The notes beneath the pieces were generated by a model, which made no database searches, was not told the DNA's origin, and saw only the letters and a program-made list of their open reading frames with translations. DNA of 64,000 nt from Phallus indusiatus (taxonomy: Eukaryota > Basidiomycota > Agaricomycetes > Phallales > Phallaceae). Positions 35,300-46,669 of this stretch are shown one piece after another (within the stretch, counting starts at the first letter, position 1; the number at the start of each line of letters is the position of its first letter). The stretch lies in the NCBI GenBank assembly GCA_027605045.1, contig JAQFWX010000051.1:124001-188000 (forward strand), read 5' to 3'. The position numbers were made by a program, and so were the translations under genes.

Positions 35300-36786
35300 A
35301 TGTACACCTTGTCAGTGGTTCTAGCAAGCGTTCTCCTTGCTACCTCGGTCAGAGCCAGCGAGGTGCGAAATCAACACATTTACCATTCATAAAGCTTATT
35401 TTTTACTTATATGAACACAGGGCACCAACGCAACATGTACACAAGATTCATTCGTGAGTTGTTTTTTTTTTTCTCGTCCGGTAAAAACTCAAACTAACCC
35501 TGGAATAAAGCTGACGAACGATGAAGGCGTAAATCCTTGTGAACGTATGTACTTTTTTTATGATTGTAGGACAACGATCTCATGCTTAATCACCCTTCTG
35601 AGCATAGTGGCTGTTAAGTTGGAAGGTGCATGTTTCAACGACAGTGCGTCCCTGTTGTTACTATCTACTCATCGTTGATACTCATGCTATAGTCAGACTT
35701 CTTTTTGCGGAATCTTCCAGAAGGGCAGGAATACAATGGTCCAGCACCTGACACTTCCAATACTTGCCAGTGCAGTTCAGTGACATATTCCGTGGTCATG
35801 GCTTGCGCCGCTTGTCAAGGTGGTTCTATCACTCCGTAAGCAGTGTCCAATACACGGTTTCTCCAAGTCCTGATGTATCTAATGTATCCCTGTAGCTGGC
35901 TCCAATGGAGTGCTAACTGTGTACCGGATCAGATTGCCATAGGCAGGTATGTATATTCACAACATGCTCTCTGAGATTTTCTCCCATTAATGCCTCTCTT
36001 TTAAGCTATCCGGTTCCTCTGCAAAATGTATCCGTGCCAGCCTGGGCTTTCGCCAACGTCTCTGTGAGTCTTTTTCACGTCGTGACTGCCCGGAAACCCT
36101 TCCTTATACAAACCCCGTCCTAATCGTACAGGCATCGGGTACATTCAACCCTAATGAAGCCTCAGCATCAGCGAGTTGAGCCATTCTCTCTCTTCTGCTA
36201 ACATGGAAGCGGATCAGCTGATATATTTCCTTGTTTTTTAAGGTCTACCGGAGACGGTGTTGACCGCTACGCATACCAGCACTACGACAGGAACAGGTCC
36301 CTCCAACACCGCCGCAAGCTCAAAGTCGTCAAGCCACACCGGCGCTATCGTAGGAGGCGTCGTCGGCGGTCTAGTCGCAGTAGCTTTAATCTGTGTCGGT
36401 GCATTCTTTGTATACCGCCGCCACCGTAAATCGCGCCGAGATCAACCTCGATCTATTCAAGAGAAAGTCGACATGACAGGGCCCAGCTATGGATACACCA
36501 CTGATTCATACAGTCTCGCACCTCCCAAATTATACGTGAGTGTCTTCCATTCTACATTGAATTGCTGCCCTGATGTTGTAAATCAATCCCTTTTTTGTTG
36601 CGTTTTTTTTTTATGTTGTTGTGATATTAATGACAGGATCCCGCCGATCCGACTACGTTCCCACAGTCTCCGGCACCGACCACGTCGAACAGTCTATGGA
36701 CAGGAACGAACAGTCCACCTCCTACATCGCCAGGACACAGACACGGAAACTCCAGCGGATCATATTCAGGCTTTCCGGAGCTATGA
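35300..36786 (+). CDS. Secreted-domain single-pass membrane protein
   Basis: A multi-exon gene whose start MYTLSVVLASVLLATSVRASE is a signal peptide. The luminal or extracellular part, spread over small exons, contains NATCTQDSF, NPCE, and the Cys-rich block TCQCSSVTYSVVMACAACQGGSI followed by WLQWSANC. A Thr/Ser-rich stalk (TATHTSTTTGTGPSNTAASS) precedes the transmembrane helix GAIVGGVVGGLVAVALICVGAFFVY and a basic stop-transfer RRHRKSRR. The cytoplasmic tail ends at a TGA at 36786 after an intron that begins near 36536 (tail: PADPTTFPQSPAPTT and NSSGSYSGFPEL). This architecture is widespread in Agaricomycetes; the function is unknown, with a cell-surface sensor or wall-associated role being possible. 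Confidence 0.75.
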
Positions 36787-37623
36787 TCGCCTCTTTATTC
36801 TCATTCTCGCAAAACCACATCTACAATGCCCCCCCTCCGAACTGCGTTGGTTAGCGGATCTGCATTGCGTTAATATGTGATCTGGTCTGTTGATCCGTGA
36901 GAACAAAAAAATGATTTATGGATGTGTGTGTGAGAGAGATTTTGTTGTTTGTAATGTGTGTAACCCCTGTGTGTGTTTCTGTATTAGCTACTTCTTGGTA
37001 ATGAATGATGGGATTTTTACGTACGGATTTAACGTTTTAGTTTGTTTTTGTTTTCCAAAAAGCATTTCTTTAGATGTCTTTTTTTTTCTATTTACTTGCG
37101 TATTTATTATCTCTAAATATAGGGATGACTTTGTTTCGTTTCGGGTCTCGTCGTTAACATATTCTGGTGTAATAGGCTCTCGCGTATTCCGGACCCTGAT
37201 TACTAAATATTTTCGTCAACGTGAGGTGAGATTTATCACTACCTCTGAAATCGGCGTTTTTACCACTAATTTCATCCACGGTAATCATGTTCTGCAGATC
37301 TATTTATTTTTTTTGCGTTCGCGTACGCAACAGACCAAGACAATAAATTTTCTGTGAAAGTGGTAAGAATAATGACACCCATATCTGAGATAAAATAACA
37401 GGCGATAAACTTTTTTTATTAGAATAACAATCAACATCAACATCAACATTATAAAAATACTTTCTGAGGTGCTACAGCACTTGGGCGATGTACGGCATTT
37501 GCTGACAGCGCGTGAATTCGTAAAAAAAGACATTTGAGAGTCAGAGTAGTATGCATCAGTTCTTCCGCGACGGAACGACGCTCATGTCTCCACACGCGAA
37601 AAATAACAATTCTTAGTTTGAAA
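36787..37623. other. Intergenic stretch
   Basis: AT-rich, with T runs and a short CAACAT-type repeat (about 37430-37450). The open frame at 36890-37357 is Phe/Cys-rich and has the composition of translated T-rich non-coding sequence. No gene is supported. Confidence 0.45.
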
Positions 37624-38115
37624 TCACTTCAAATGGGTAATAGTAGTCTGTAAGTCATACCATTCAGCCGGCTGGATATCGATGTCCATAGCAGATCCGG
37701 TGGAATTTTCGTGTTTAAAGTCCTCATTTCCTTCACCTTCCACGTTGCCTGTATTCCGACTCTCAGGAGTGGCGAGCTCCACAAGAAGAGATTGATTGAC
37801 ATGTTGAGGAACATTTGAAAAGTGGAGTGTTGGTAAAGACACATGGTTATTAGCTTCGATTTTAGCGCTATTGAGGTGGCGAAGATTCAATGTAAAATCG
37901 GCCACAAAAATGGCTGACAGACTGGCAGTTGAGTAGATCATGGTGATATGGTGAGCGTTCTGGAATGCTAATGGCAGGAAACATGAAAATATTGGTCTCA
38001 CGTGTTTTGTAAAGCAAGTATACTTGCCGTTGCTGCGACGACGGTAAATGACGTCTGTCATCCATAGAACCCACAGCGGCGAAGGCGGAGATGACATTAA
38101 AATATCCATCCGCAC
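37624..38115 (-). pseudogene. Truncated DUF6533 gene copy (C-terminal part only)
   Basis: The segment IFVADFTLNLRHLNSAKIEA, HVSLPTLHFSNVPQHVNQSLLVELATPES aligns with the C-terminal exons of the three DUF6533 genes to its right (ILVADFTLNLRRVNSAKIEA in the copy at 41864). The tail diverges and is longer (PAEWYDLQTTITHLK). No N-terminal exons with the YIW..P..LPT..YI..RYGPL block are found upstream before the next gene's end at 38463, so the copy has lost most of its transmembrane region. It may still be transcribed. Confidence 0.6.
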
Positions 38116-38462
38116 ATCTCCTCAGGTTGCAGTGCCTTCACGAAGGTCTCGCTAAAACTCAGTTACGGGATAGATGAATAGCACAAATAATGTAGCGTCC
38201 GTATTCTAAACTTCTAATAGCCATACATATGTATAGTTCTGTCCGACATGGGGGGCAATAAATTAATATACACACAAAACAAAGCAACAATGACATCGGA
38301 TATACAGGGTATATGCGATAAACTCTATCATAAATAGACAGTCCGTGACTAGACATGTTGCATCTAACATTTGCGCTCACGTCTTTGTCTCGATTTTTGA
38401 CATCTTATTAAAATATGTAATCGGTAACTAATTACCTCCTAATTGTGCAATTACCAGAAAAT

Positions 38463-40263
38463 TTAAACAGTAGGAGGCTGGATGTTTTCTGGAGACACCG
38501 GATCATCATTTTCATGTTCATCATCTCTTTCCAAATTTCCCGCATCATCATGTTCAGGGGTGGCCAACTCCACAAGTAGAGACTGATGGGCATGTTGAAG
38601 AATATTCGAGAGTTGGAGGGTTGGCAAGGAAATTTGGCTGGCCTCGATTCTAGTACTGTTTATGCGGCGAAGTTCCAGGGTGAAATCAGCCACCAAAATG
38701 GCTGACAGGCTTAGGGAAAAAATTTGATTAGGGTTGAAGATGAGAGGGAAATATGATTCTCACTAATTTTGGTAAATAGAAAATGTGTTCGCCGCAACAA
38801 TAAGGGTGAACGGCAGCTATACAAGTTGGTTTACCATAATGAGAGCGGTTTAGAGAGTGAATGCACACTTGCGTTTGCGGTACTAGTAGAGTTGAGGAGC
38901 TAAGGGGAATATCAATTTTCATGAACAAAATGAATGATTTCGTACTTGATGATACTCACTGTCGAAGTGACTGCATTGGTAACTGAAATAAAAATCACAA
39001 AACTATTGAGAAAACCATGACCCATTAGAACTTAAATTCATGAATTATTTCATATATTCATTGTTCAATGCTTACCAACATCTTATAATACCTTAAGGTC
39101 ACAGTATGTTATCAGCCTTTTTCAATTAATAATATAAATCGCACTTTGTGTGAGAAGAACAGAAATGAGGCTACGGCCGCTTTGGATACCAGCTTCTCTC
39201 TTCAGTTTCCAGACGCCCCAGGGCCCAGGCTTTCCACATGCAGATGCCGAAAACAAGAATGTCAGTGAGAAAAACACTGACATTAGTTAACAGTATGGAC
39301 ACATAGGCTAACATGTGTAAGTTTTTAAGGTTTTGATACAAAAATACTCAGAGATGAGCGGAATATACATACCAACGGTACCATCTCTAATCGTCAAAAA
39401 TTGAGGTATTAATACTTGTCATCACATAAGGAGAAAAATAAGATTGTGATCCCAACCTTGCGTTTCCGCATGCATTCGGGAATGCTATCTGACCTAGGTG
39501 ATAAAGAGTGAGGTAAATTGAAGAACGATTCCAAAAGTATCTTACGATACAAATTCCAAAACCCGCCCAAAACAAAAGTCAAAACCAAAGCTATGGCAAG
39601 TTTTTTACTTCCTTTGCAGATTGAGTATCCTCGGGCGACCAATAAACCTTGAGAAATATTAGATGATAAAAAAGCACCCTACATGTGAAGTATACCTTGA
39701 ACACCAAAAAACGACAAGACTGACATCCAATTTTCCAAATTAGAAGGGATATTACAATTTCTTTGGGATTCTTTATTTGTCAGTCTTTATAATGACTATT
39801 GATCAACATACTTGTACGACAGCTTTAAGTTATTGTGGGATAGCAAATTGATCAATGATGCTGGGAACGCATACTTGGCCTTGCACTTACCGTTGGTAAG
39901 AAGTTAATACAAAGGAAAATACCTTGGTCAATCAAAGGCCCATATCTCGCTATGATGTATAAAAGTGTGGGCAAGCTGAATGGTCTGAGCCATATATAAT
40001 CTATCTCTTGTGAAAGCTTCAAAAGACTGGCATAAACCAGCATCGCTAAAGTGCACGTTTTATTAAACGTATTTTCTAGAAATTTCAGGTGCTTACTTGA
40101 AGCACCGAGAATAAACCGGAGTGCGATAAGACTAATTCAAAAAATGGATCAGCAAGAAGCTCGAAGTGTAAATTGAGATGGAGGCATACTTTTCATATGT
40201 TTCTTGAATAATATTGTCCACATTATCAGTCGTCATGGTTAGGTTATTGTTTGTGCTGTTCAT
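38463..40263 (-). CDS. DUF6533 multi-pass membrane protein A
   Basis: DUF6533 proteins are basidiomycete-specific multi-pass membrane proteins of unknown function, often in tandem families. The start MNSTNNNLTMTTDNVDNIIQETYEK lies at 40263. The diagnostic N-terminal block LVYASLLKLSQEIDYIWLRPFSLPTLLYIIARYGPL is at about 39900-40045. Next come VARGYSICKGSKKLAIALVLTFVLGGFW (about 39560-39640) and the exon with GQIAFPNACGN. The C-terminal exon 38463-38696 reads VADFTLELRRINSTRIEA, SLPTLQLSNILQHAHQSLLVELATPE and ends PENIQPPTV. Many short exons are needed and I have not fixed every join. It is the leftmost complete member of a three-gene tandem array, all on the minus strand. Confidence 0.7.
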
Positions 40264-41261
40264 ATCAGTCAGACTTTGAGTTTTTGTGAACTCAGCGGAC
40301 CAAACACACAACCTCTTAAATACGACTCTGAGTCATAGCTTGTCAAGGTTCATCATGATCATATATTACAGAACTCTGAGTAATGATATCTCACCGAAAT
40401 TTGGTGAAAGTACTGCTTCTGGGTCTGTCATAGTTCAATCTGACAGGCCCGCGAGATCCTGTCAAGGTACGCCGTGATCTAATTGGCTCTTCGAGAATTC
40501 TGTGATGTGAGTGCCTAGGTGAGATGATAGGACGTTTGAGACTTGAAGATAGACGCGCTGTCAATTCAACTTGCTCAATTGCGGCCAATTCGAGTCTTGA
40601 GTTGAATATTAGACTATTACATGCTTTAAGATATACAGCAACTGCTAGTTTATATCATATGGACTCAATGACGATTTTAATCGTGAAGATTCGGGTTTCG
40701 AATAAGATCTTGTGGGCTTCTGGAAATAACAAACTTGAAGTCCAGCAGAATTTTCAAATTTGATTCATAGAATCTCGTCGAGGAACGGATGAAAAATGTT
40801 CTTAGGGCCAACCTGAAGGTTTGTTCAGCATCCATCAAAGATGTTCTCGTTAGCAAAGCCTTAGATCCGGTTATTTTCGCAGTGGCAGAGAAGCTGAAGT
40901 TGCAGCGCCGAGGGCACTGCTTGTAAGATCGTCATTTCAACCGGAAGCGTATTTCAATCATTTCGCAGAGTAAGGCCGCGATTAAGAGACATGAATGGAC
41001 CTCATAGCTTAATTGGTAACAGATCCCCAGCGAGGGCGATCAAAGCCAGTATTGATGCTGAAGTAAGAAGCTATTAGCACAAGTTTTCACAAAAAAGCCC
41101 AGGACCACATGTATCTAAACATGTCAGTACCTCAAGCATTTAGCGCTCCAACACCACGCAGCCACGAAGCCGCGCTGGTAATATTCATTGATAATGTGTT
41201 ATAGTAATTCTCCTATTGGTACAGCCGCCGATTGTTACCCCAATACAAATTCACGTGTTAT
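40264..41261. other. Intergenic stretch between DUF6533 genes A and B
   Basis: No gene is supported. The sequence around 40840-41000 (AGCAAAGCCTTA.., GATCGTCATTTCAA..) is weakly similar to the interval upstream of DUF6533 gene C (46310-46400), as expected if both belong to a duplicated unit. Confidence 0.35.
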
Positions 41262-41430
41262 TTCAATACCTTTGACGGAACTTCAAGTCACCAATTTTTG
41301 AAGATCCCAAACAGCTGGTATTTTGCTCGCTTTTGCAAGGAACCCCGTCCGCACGTGCACCGGGATGTCTGCAGGGATAGATTTGGTTTCATCCCAGGCC
41401 TTCGTTTTAGTTTGTATTCTCTCTCACAGA
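41262..41430 (-). pseudogene. Relic of a cytochrome P450 3' end
   Basis: On the minus strand this stretch aligns with the last exon of the P450 at 46670. Both end with a matching run (GTGAAGCTGAAGTATCGTCG then AAGGTATTGA in the P450; GTGACTTGAAGTTCCGTCAA then AGGTATTGA here). Upstream, GGGGTTCCTTGCAAAAGCGA aligns with GGGTCCCTCATAAAGGCGAG. Stops and indels interrupt the frame and no heme motif remains. The relic sits just 5' of DUF6533 gene A, as the intact P450 sits 5' of gene C. Confidence 0.6.
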
Positions 41431-41863
41431 AGCTTGAACGCGATCATCATTGTCATAATTATTACTACAAGCGATATGTACCATCATGACAACGGTATCA
41501 TGCGGATCATCACACTGCTTCAAGTTCTACGTCATGTACGCAGTACTGGATCGTCTATAATCAATTTTCCGAAAGCGAGGACAATGGCCAATGAATATAC
41601 ATGATAGGAAAGGATAAATTCATAATCGACATAAAATATTTTTGAGGACCTATGGCTATTGGACGATGTTCGGTATGTAAAGACGGCGCATACATTTACC
41701 AAACACTGAATACTGAATTCTATACTTCAAAAGTCGGAATACATAGCATTTTTTGCCTTCATATGCGCAAAGTAGTTTATGTCTTATGAGTGACAGACTG
41801 TAAATGAGGTTTGATTAATTAGTTCAAGACTGAATATCAATACACTACCCATTACCATACCAT

Positions 41864-43651
41864 TCACGCAGGTTGGATTTCATCCGGAGATTCACTGGCC
41901 TGAGGAATTTGACGATCATAATCCTCGTCGCTTTCTTCCATATTGTCTGCACTGGTACTCTCAGGAGTGGCAAGTTCCACAAGTAGCGATTGGTTGAAAT
42001 GCTGAAGAACATTTGAGAAATGGATCGTTGGTAAGGTGACTTGGCTAGCCTCGATTTTTGCGCTGTTAACACGACGAAGATTTAATGTAAAGTCGGCCAC
42101 TAGAATAGCTGACAGCCTGAAAATGCATTACTGTGAGCGTTATTTGTATCAATGAGAGAGTATAACTCTCACGAATTTTGGAAAAGGAGTAAACATTTCG
42201 CTGCAGCAAGAACGGTGAAAGAGGACTAACCAAAAATTAGCAAATGATGGGCACGCAAAAAAGAATTCGAAACGCACTCACGTTTACAGCTGGAATCTAA
42301 GGTAGATGAAGTGATTTTCGTGATAAGTTAGCTATGTATTCGATACCTACCATTGAAACAACTGCGTTGGCAATACTTATAACGGTCACAAAGCTTAAAA
42401 ACCATATCTAATATCAGATTACACACTTTCATCTTGGTATGGGTATTGGTGAATTACTCACCAACATCTTGTAACGCCTAAAAAAAGCCACCATGTTCAC
42501 TTGTTGAATCATTTAAAGAATAAAAAACTTACTTTGTTTGAAAAGCACGGAAATTAGGCTACAGCTACTTTCAATGCCTTCCTCTTTTGTCAGCTTCCAT
42601 GTGCCCCATACATTCTTTATACAAATGCCGAAGACAACAAAATCAGTTGTAACGATGCTAATGTTTGTCACCAACAACAGGTAAACTGACACACGTATTT
42701 AATAATGTTTGAAAATGAGTATACATATATAACAGTCGAACATACCTTCTGGGCTGACAGTTGAAAGTTGAGTCGAGACGTGTCTTTAGCATCGCATTGA
42801 AAACGTGATAAGATTTTATTTTCTAACCTCGATATTACACATCCAGGATCTGCTATTATTTCTGGATATGTAGATAATAAATGTTAGGTGATTGGTTCGC
42901 TGCCAGTGCCTAAACGTAAAAATCTCTTACGATGCAAATTCAAAACGAAGCTCAACAGGAAGTCAAAAACTAAAACCACGGTTAATTTTTTACTTCCTTT
43001 GCATATTGAATATCCGCGAGCGACCAATAAACCTGAGGATGCTATGAATATACTGGAATAATAATTTGAAAACGGGGAATAAAAAACCTTGAACACCAAT
43101 GAATGACAAGCAAGCCATGCAGTTTGCCGCATTAGCAAGCATATTACACGTTCTTTGAGTATTTTAATTTCCGTTGTGAATGTTAATTAGGACATGTTAC
43201 CTGTAAGACGGCTTTACTCCACCGGGAATGATAGGAAATTACATGGTAGCTAATGTTAGTAGAGATGCATATATACCCAAATAGACACCTACCGATATAA
43301 TATTAAGTGTGAAGTAAAGTCCTTCATAGATTAAAGGCGCATATCTTGACATTATGTACAAGAATGTAGGAAGGCTGAGCGGCTTGGACCATATATATTC
43401 AATTTCTTGCGAGAGTTTAGACAGAGTAGCAGAGACAAGTAGAGCTAAAATTTGTATGTTCCGTGATGTATTTTATCCCCCTTGAATTTAGTTGCTTACT
43501 TGATGAACCGATCAAGAGCCGGGTGTAAACAATCCTGATGTTCTCAATCACCAGAAGACCTAAAAATGATAATGAACCCATACCTTTCATACGTCTCCTC
43601 GATGAAACTGTCTATAATTGCTTGAGGTAGATTATTGTTTGTGTTATTCAT
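41864..43651 (-). CDS. DUF6533 multi-pass membrane protein B
   Basis: Tandem paralogue of gene A. It starts at 43651 (MNNTNNNLPQAIIDSFIEETYER); the second exon gives RIVYTRLLIGSS and the third carries LVSATLSKLSQEIEYIWSKPLSLPTFLYIMSRYAPL (about 43310-43440). VARGYSICKGSKKLTVVLVFDFLL lies near 42950-43030. The last exon 41864-42100 reads ADFTLNLRRVNSAKIEA, TLPTIHFSNVLQHFNQSLLVELATPES and ends DEIQPA. The block order (NNTNN start, YIW..P..LPT..YI, VARGYSICKG, ADFTLNLR) is the same as in A and C, so the copies share one ancestor. Exact junctions in the middle were not all resolved. Confidence 0.7.
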
Positions 43652-44432
43652 AGTACTGACGGCGGAGCCAAGGATTTATAGTGATCTGAGTGTAAGTTCA
43701 CAGGTAATCGACAATGTGTAACTCTGAATCCAAGGTAAATTCTCGAGCTCTTATGTACAATGGCAGCGAGTCACGAACAATCAAAACTGGGACATTTAGG
43801 ATCATTATTTTGGTATCCCGTCACATGAGACAAATCAATTAGATTCTTAATATTGGTGAAGAAGCAGGGAGATGGTGGCATGGTGCAAATGGTGGCGAAA
43901 TCAGAAGATGCGAAAAATCCAAGAAACCATTCAATAAAGCTTTCCTCATTATCACCCTTAGCCATGACCTAGGCTCTTCTGCAGTCATTCCGACTAGGGA
44001 GTTGGGGAATGCCATGACATTACTGTCATAGCTCAAGTAAAAATATATCGGGTGTGGCATTTATAAACGATCCTTAGAAAGGAGAGATGATAAGGCACTG
44101 ATCAACAAACAAGAATTCATGCAGGCAGTGCACTCCAAGAGACCACAGAATAAATGAAAGTAATTGGAGAACCTGTCATGTTTCGTTGATTGGCACCTAA
44201 GTTTCATGACAGATGATCAAATACTCAAAGGAGCAGTAATCCCTAATTCTCAGGACCATATTCGGGAACATCCAGAAATGATGTCATTGGTAAATTTCAT
44301 TGCACAAGATCGACCCAACATAAATCTTGCATAGTATTATCTTTCACATGTATGTATGTAACGACGCTTATGCCTTATATAACGTCAGAAACAGGTTCAG
44401 TTAGTTTATGTTTACAGTTACTCTTCAGCCGG

Positions 44433-46201
44433 CTAAACGTCCATGACAGATTCGGCGAAATCTTCATTGTTATAGTTCTCGTTCTCTTCCAAGTCGTTTG
44501 TGATGGGATTTTCAGGGGTGGCAAGTTCCACAAGGAACGATTGATGCACATGTTGAAGAACATTCGAAAATTGAAGGGATGGTAAGGACACTTGGGTAGC
44601 TTCAATTCTGGCGCTGTTGAGCTGGCGAAGATCCAGCAAAGAATCGGCAACCAGAATGGACGACAAGCTTTGAGTAAATCATGAGAATAAGAATTAATAG
44701 AATAGCGAGGTACTTTTTTTCACCAATTTTGTAGAGGAACCCAAACATTCGCTACAAACACTATGTCGATCGAGGGCTGATGAGGTCCGGCATGGTAAAG
44801 ATTAGCATGACACATAAGAGAAACGTGAGGCAATCACATTTACAGCTGAAACCTAAGAGAGAAAATATTGGTTTACATGAACAAGACAAGTTGATGTTAG
44901 GTTTACATAATACTTACAATGGACATAATTGTACCGGAAACGGTGATAACAATCACAAAACTTAATGCAATTATACATCGCCCATTAAAGACCATTGATA
45001 TTATAATCCATATTGATTGCTCACCAACATCTTGAAACACCTGAAGTTCGCGAGTTAGGACAGCCATTTGTTTACTAGGAGCGATGATACTTACTTTGCC
45101 TAAAAATCACAGACACAAAATTACAATCATTTCGGCTGTTAGTTGTTTTCTCCAGCCTCCATACATCCCACACATTCCACATGCAAATGCCAAACACTAG
45201 AAAGTCCGTGGAAATTACGCTGATATTGATCAGTAGCACAGACAGATAATCTGTATATAAATTTCCAATTAAACAAATAATTCAACAGCAAAAATAAAGG
45301 CCGTGCATACCAGCAACTCGAGTAGCATTTCTAGCGGTTGTATAACTGAGATATTTGTCATTAATACAAATAGGGATATGAATGTTCTACCTCGGTAATT
45401 TGCACCCAGGGGACGAAACTGTATCTATATGACAAGCGTGAGATAATTTCACCTAATAATTGGATGTTTCTTACAATAGGAATACAAAACCGCGCCTATA
45501 AAAAAGTCAAAGAGTAGAGCTGCGCCGAGTTTCTTATTCCCTTGGCATATCGAATATCCTCGGACAACTAATAGACCTATAACTCTGTAAATAATCTTGC
45601 CAATCTAAGTGAATTGATAATCAAGGACAAACCTTGAATACCGAGATATGATAAGAATCCCATGCAATCCTTCACATGCGCGAGGATATAACAATTTCTT
45701 TGGCTTCATCTTTAATTTCTTCTGTCAATTTCAACGATTAGGATATGTTACCTATTCGACGCAGACCCAGATGACTGCAGTTATTAGACGATAAAAGTTG
45801 GACAGTGAGGCAAGTGGAAAATACTACACCCAACTACTATCAATAGCATAAAGTTCAATGGAAGAGAAAGCGCTTGAAACACCAGAGGTCCATATCTTGA
45901 CATAATATACAAATATGTAGGCAATGTGAATGGCTTGAACCAGATATATTCTATTTCTTGCGAAAGCTTCAAAAGGGTAGCATATAATAGCAGTACTAAG
46001 ATCTCCGTCATATAACCGATCCCGAAAAAATGGGGTTGCCCACCTGAAGGACCAATCGAGAACCAGAAGTAAATAGCACTAGTATCATGAAGTTGGATAG
46101 TATGTACATGAGACTGAGGAAACATGTACATACTATATATATGTTTCGGGGAATAGACTGTTTGCAGTTATAATAGTCAGGTTTTGGCTTGTGCTATTCA
46201 T
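44433..46201 (-). CDS. DUF6533 multi-pass membrane protein C
   Basis: Third tandem paralogue. It begins MNSTSQNLTIITANSLFPETYI at 46201. After two introns it gives LLLYATLLKLSQEIEYIWFKPFTLPTYLYIMSRYGPLVFQ (about 45860-46000). The last exon, 44433-44666, reads LVADSLLDLRQLNSARIEA, SLPSLQFSNVLQHVHQSFLVELATPE, ending SVMDV. The C-terminal tail is acidic and Asn/Glu-rich, like A and B. The protein is expected in a cell membrane, with about six to seven helices by family. Its promoter faces the 3' end of the P450, about 470 bp away. Confidence 0.7.
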
Positions 46202-46669
46202 TTCGTTCAGTTCAGCAGGGAAAGGTAATGAGCGACTAGCTCGCAAAATTACTTCGTTTTCAAACCTTAAAAGAAGCGAGACCTGTGAAAAAGGAGTTGA
46301 TGACATCAAAGGCTATCTCCGTCACGCAAAGCCTTATTGGCAACAGCGGTTTCTTTTGCGGCTGTAATGCTCAAAGGTCATCAATCATCATTTCAATCAA
46401 GTCTCAAAACCAAATTAATCCATTCGTTCAAGATGCTTGATTTTGATTGATATCTGGATGTTGATCTCAACATTCTCACCGTCTTGACATGGAAAGAGAT
46501 AACAGTCAGATCTTGACAATAATAACAATAATACAAGGGCTTTAATTCAAATACCGGGTTCAATGCTGCAACAATTGTAATAAAGGGAAGAATCCGAGCT
46601 GGTACCTCAGGTATGTGAATTGCGTACTGGTGCTGCAGGTTTCGTGTTGCCCAGATCCAGAGTACACAT
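46202..46669. other. Spacer between DUF6533 gene C and the P450
   Basis: This is the promoter side of DUF6533 C and the 3' flank of the P450. It includes the segment that resembles 40840-41000. No coding frame is supported. Confidence 0.4.

Noticed and set aside
36890..37357. A 155-codon open frame on the plus strand.
   Set aside because: The composition (Phe, Cys, Val-rich) is that of T-rich non-coding DNA and it follows directly after the stop of a supported gene without a domain or conserved start.
41010..41075. Sequence resembling a tRNA A box (TAGCTTAATTGGTAA) followed by a weak B box.
   Set aside because: No clover-leaf pairing could be drawn and the B box is poor.
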